NCBI GenBank assembly: GCA_038246345.1
Contig: JBBRWA010000255.1
Coordinates: forward strand, 1 to 8,787
Direction of reading: 5' to 3'
DNA: 8,787 nt
Origin: M3007 sp038246345
Lineage (GTDB): Bacteria; Bacteroidota; Bacteroidia; Chitinophagales; Saprospiraceae
The translations under genes were made by a program, and so were the position numbers. The notes below the pieces were generated by a model. That model was not told where the DNA came from. It did no database searches and saw nothing but the letters and a program-made list of their open reading frames with translations. Positions 5,956-8,787 of the stretch are shown piece by piece. Within the stretch, counting starts at the first letter, position 1. The number at the start of each line of letters is the position of its first letter.

Positions 5956-7879
5956 CGCCGTTAGTGTTGCATTTTCATGCCCCCAAAACGGTCTCCTTCT
6001 TTGCTGTATTTGCTTTTCACTCACCCTTTCCGCGCAATCAGATTCTATTTATTCGGAAATAAATATTCCAGAAACTGTTATTCTGGAACAACGTTTTAGT
6101 CGTACAGGCTTCGATATCTGGGAAGCAGATTCTCTGCCAACTACGGCAGTTACATCCCTTACAAACAGACTTTTTTGGGAAAACGGCCTCAATCTCCGGC
6201 AAAATGCCCCCGGAACGTTGGCGACCATTTCTGCCCGCGGCGTCGGGCCTAATCGCACGGCAGTGTTTTGGAACGGCCTCAGCCTCCAAAGCCCTATGAA
6301 CGGCGTTGTGGATGCCTCCCTGCTGCCGCTTTGGCAGAGCGATAGGGTAGCGGTGCAGCAAGGTGGAAACAGCGCTGCGCAAAGCAGCGGGGCTATGGGT
6401 GGCAGTGTGCTGATTGAAACCCCATTGCTACAAAACAAACCAGGGTTCTTGGGCCAACTGGGCCTAGGCGGCGGTAGTTTCGCACAAAAATCAGTGCAAG
6501 GTTCTGCAGATTATGCTACCGATAAAATATCGAGCCGGATACGGGCCAATTGGCAAAGCGCTGAAAATAATTTCCCTTTCCTGGCCAAAAGCCTGAATGG
6601 ACAGCTTTATAAAACGCGGCAACAAAACAACTTTGCCGAAAAAGTTGATATTCAGCAGTTTAACCAAGTGCTGCTCAACAAAAAAAACATCCTGAAGACT
6701 GCCGCTTGGTACCAGCACTCCTTCCGCCAAATTCCGCCAGCCATTACAGAAGCCGCTAGTTATACCTGGCAGCGCGACTGGTCGAGTAGGGCGGTCGCTA
6801 CCTGGGAATTTAACCCAAATCAGTATTCAAAACTGCAAAGCAGGCTTGGCTGGCAGGATGAATTTATTGGTTTTCATTTTGCCGGAAAGACGGAAGAAAG
6901 CCGTGCCCAAACGGCTTTGTTCAGCACTGAATGGCGGCAGAAAAAAAACCGAAACTTTGAGTGGAAACTCGGTGGGTTAGCACAACAAACCCGGGCTATT
7001 TCGGATGGCTATAAGAACAAAGGCAAATGGTATGCGCAAACCCGACTGGCAGGTTATGCTCAGGGAGAGCGTTTAATTGGCGCTTTTGGTAAGGTTTCAG
7101 CGCTGGTTCGGCAAGAATGGGTAGAAAAACAAGCAGCGCCTTTTACGTGGACGCTTGGCTGGGAATTTCCCACAGGCAAACCAGGACTGATTCGCGGCCA
7201 TATTTCCAGAAACTTCAACTTGCCCACTTTCAATGACCAGTTTTGGGAAACGTTGGATAACAGCACCCTTAAACCTGAAAAAGGCTACAGCGCCGACCTG
7301 GGTTGGGTATTTAAAAGGCATCGCTTTGCTGCCGAGATTACCGCCTTTCAATTGATTCTGGACGATTGGATACTTTGGCAACCAAGCCCTCAAGATGGCA
7401 TTTTCCGACCTGGAAATTTACGGAAAGTCAACAGTCGCGGATTGGAGGCAGTCACAAGCTATACGGTTGAATGCTGGGGCATTCAATGGAAAACCAAGGG
7501 TCGTTTCCAATGGTCTGCAACTGAAAATGTAGCGGTGTATGGCGGCTCAGAAGCAGTTTTGGGTAAACAATTGCCGTACACGCCCACCATCTCAGCGGGC
7601 GGCGGCTTATGGGCGGCTCATGGCGGGTTTTCAGGCGCTTACCTGCATCAATTTACCGGAAAACGATTCATCAGCAGCGACAACCAAACCGAGCTGCCTG
7701 GCTTTCAAACGGGAACGCTGCTGCTGCAATATGCCTTCCAACAAAAGCTATGGCGCTGGACACGCGGCCTGTCCATTGATTTTACCATGGAAAACATCTG
7801 GAACCAGCGTTATGAATCACTGGCAAACAGGCCAATGCCAGGGCGAAATTGGCGACTTGGCTTGCTCAATTTGTTTTGA
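5933..7879 (+). CDS. TonB-dependent outer-membrane receptor
   Basis: This 648-residue outer-membrane transporter precursor starts MKRFVKYSAV. A longer open frame reaches back to 5774, but the residues before this Met are untypical and lie inside the previous gene. Starting at 5933 gives a basic N-region, the hydrophobic core LLLCCICFSLTL and a SAQ cleavage site near residue 35. The segment PETVILE (46-52) may be the TonB box. The plug domain runs about 65-163 and shows 'TISARGVGPNRTAVFWNGLSL' and 'SDRVAVQQGGNSAAQSSGAMGGSVLIET', the usual end of the plug. Aromatic-rich alternating strands follow, ending in 'WNQRYESLANRPMPGRNWRLGLLNLF' with the C-terminal Phe of beta-barrels. It is short for the family (BtuB/FecA-like size) and lacks the N-terminal carboxypeptidase-regulatory-like domain of SusC proteins. 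It probably imports a small ligand such as a cobalamin or siderophore; the ligand cannot be read from sequence. The 23-bp overlap suggests coupling to the peroxiredoxin-like gene. Confidence 0.92.
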   Translation: MKRFVKYSAVSVAFSCPQNGLLLCCICFSLTLSAQSDSIYSEINIPETVILEQRFSRTGFDIWEADSLPTTAVTSLTNRLFWENGLNLRQNAPGTLATISARGVGPNRTAVFWNGLSLQSPMNGVVDASLLPLWQSDRVAVQQGGNSAAQSSGAMGGSVLIETPLLQNKPGFLGQLGLGGGSFAQKSVQGSADYATDKISSRIRANWQSAENNFPFLAKSLNGQLYKTRQQNNFAEKVDIQQFNQVLLNKKNILKTAAWYQHSFRQIPPAITEAASYTWQRDWSSRAVATWEFNPNQYSKLQSRLGWQDEFIGFHFAGKTEESRAQTALFSTEWRQKKNRNFEWKLGGLAQQTRAISDGYKNKGKWYAQTRLAGYAQGERLIGAFGKVSALVRQEWVEKQAAPFTWTLGWEFPTGKPGLIRGHISRNFNLPTFNDQFWETLDNSTLKPEKGYSADLGWVFKRHRFAAEITAFQLILDDWILWQPSPQDGIFRPGNLRKVNSRGLEAVTSYTVECWGIQWKTKGRFQWSATENVAVYGGSEAVLGKQLPYTPTISAGGGLWAAHGGFSGAYLHQFTGKRFISSDNQTELPGFQTGTLLLQYAFQQKLWRWTRGLSIDFTMENIWNQRYESLANRPMPGRNWRLGLLNLF

Positions 7880-7917
7880 GGCATTATTTTTTGCTTGAAA
7901 TATCCAATGACCATACA

Positions 7918-7951
7918 TTGCTCAGATAGGTAAGCCACCTTGCTATCTTTG
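7918..7951 (+). promoter_or_regulatory. Promoter of the M14 carboxypeptidase gene
   Basis: A perfect -7 box TATCTTTG (7944-7951) lies 26 nt before the ATG at 7978. TTG at 7918-7920 precedes it with a 23-nt spacer, at the long end of the accepted range. The predicted start is near 7958, giving a leader of about 20 nt. It makes the carboxypeptidase independent of the receptor gene, which ends 98 bp upstream of the ATG. Confidence 0.55.
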
Positions 7952-7977
7952 CTTCAAATTTAATAGTCTACATCTAC

Positions 7978-8787
7978 ATGAAAAACATCCTGCTTTTACT
8001 GTGCCTTACCCTGTTTTCCCTCAAGCTTTTTTCCCAAACCCCAGAACGTTATGCGAACGTCAAAATTTCCCTGGTCGGAAAATCCATGGCTGATCTTGTA
8101 CATACGGGCATTGAAACCGAACACGGTACCTATTTCCCTGGACGCTCCATTACGACAGTTCTTTCTGAAACGGAAATTCTAAAGGTGCAACAAGCTGGTT
8201 TCCAGACGGATATATTGATTCCCGATTTATACCAACACTACCTCGAACAGTGCGCCAAAGCTCCGAGCGTTGCGGATCGTGGCCTTGACTGCAACGCAAG
8301 TCAAGCGCCATTTCCAAATTATGTCACACCGGCCAATTATTCTTACGGCACCATGGGCGGCTATCTTACCTACGACCAGATGATGGCGGAATTGGACAAG
8401 ATGCGCAACCTGTATCCCAACCTGATTGCTGTCAGGAAAGTGACCAGTGACACCATTTTAACCTGGGATAACAACCCGATTTACAATGTGAAAATTTCCG
8501 ACAACCCGGATGTAGACGAAGCGGAGCGCAAAGTGCTGTACACCGCGCTACACCATGCCCGTGAACCCAACAGCGCATCCCAATTGATTTTTTACATGTG
8601 GTATTTATTGGAAAATTATGCCACGCGTCCTGATATTCAAGCAATTGTAAATAACTTAGAGCTGTACATCGTGCCTTGCATCAACGTGGATGGCTACAAA
8701 TACAATGAATTGACCAATCCAAACGGGGGCGGGTTCTGGCGTAAGAACCGCCGCAACAATGGTGGCGGTGTTTTTGGTGTCGATTTA
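7978..8787 (+). CDS. Secreted M14 zinc carboxypeptidase, N-terminal part (runs off the right edge)
   Basis: ATG 7978 opens 270 codons without a stop to the window end. MKNILLLLCLTLFSLKLFSQ is a clear signal peptide with cleavage after FSQ, so the enzyme is exported. Residues about 21-115 form a propeptide-like region with three Cys (92, 105 and, within the signal, 9). The M14 catalytic domain begins near 'NYSYGTMGGYLTYDQMMAELDKMRNLYP' (120-147). ALHHAREPNSASQ (190-202) contains the zinc-binding HxxE pair His193 and Glu196. 'LELYIVPCINVDGYKY' (227-242) and FWRKNRRNNG (253-262), with the substrate-binding Asn-Arg pattern, follow, and GVDL at the edge is the start of the GVDLNRN motif. The second zinc His and the catalytic Glu lie beyond the window. 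Such enzymes remove C-terminal residues from peptides; in this phylum many carry a C-terminal type IX secretion domain, which cannot be checked here. Confidence 0.93.
   Translation, partial: MKNILLLLCLTLFSLKLFSQTPERYANVKISLVGKSMADLVHTGIETEHGTYFPGRSITTVLSETEILKVQQAGFQTDILIPDLYQHYLEQCAKAPSVADRGLDCNASQAPFPNYVTPANYSYGTMGGYLTYDQMMAELDKMRNLYPNLIAVRKVTSDTILTWDNNPIYNVKISDNPDVDEAERKVLYTALHHAREPNSASQLIFYMWYLLENYATRPDIQAIVNNLELYIVPCINVDGYKYNELTNPNGGGFWRKNRRNNGGGVFGVDL

Noticed and set aside
7539..7898. 119-codon plus-strand open frame in another frame of the receptor
   Set aside because: It lies within beta-barrel strands of the receptor and has no family character.
1..8787. CRISPR array, tRNA, rRNA, transposase or attachment site
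   Set aside because: No regularly spaced direct repeats, no cloverleaf or rRNA sequence, no transposase or integrase motif was seen on either strand.

Overview
The window looks like chromosomal DNA from a member of the Bacteroidota, possibly a Saprospiria-type lineage. Four things suggest this. Gene starts lack Shine-Dalgarno sequences. Several starts are preceded by -7 boxes of the TAnnTTTG type. A leftward gene belongs to a TPR-like family common in this phylum. Secreted proteins have lipid-rich signal peptides ending in ..SQ or ..AQ, including a TonB-dependent receptor. The genus assignment is inference only.

Layout. The left edge (1-428, minus strand) carries the N-terminal part of the TPR-like protein. 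A 122-bp gap separates it from a rightward run, and candidate promoters for the two directions interlock in that gap. The run contains a pentein-fold (agmatine or peptidylarginine deiminase-like) enzyme (551-1660), an unrecognised beta-rich protein overlapping it (1642-2217), and a small protein resembling DUF6623 (2254-2709). After a hairpin comes a caspase-like (clan CD, C14) protease gene (2884-3956). That gene has lost its reading frame near codon 14 and has a stop at codon 44, yet keeps both catalytic residues. I treat these four genes as a possible accessory cassette. Genes 1-3 are likely one transcript.

A 376-bp gap with a small hairpin and a good -7 box leads into mdh (4333-5268), a complete malate dehydrogenase of the LDH-like type. 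Between mdh and the next gene the intergenic DNA is almost entirely a nested, four-arm inverted repeat (5269-5397).

Next are a peroxiredoxin-like thioredoxin-fold protein (5410-5955) and a TonB-dependent outer-membrane receptor (5933-7879), which overlap by 23 bp and are probably translationally coupled. The right edge holds a well-formed promoter and the 5' 270 codons of a secreted M14 zinc carboxypeptidase (7978 to the window end), cut off by the window.

The part most worth attention is 551-3956: a predicted arginine-directed deiminase, two small beta-rich proteins and a damaged caspase homolog. No defence or signalling role is shown by the sequence; any functional link is a hypothesis. 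The rest (mdh, peroxiredoxin, receptor, carboxypeptidase) is ordinary.
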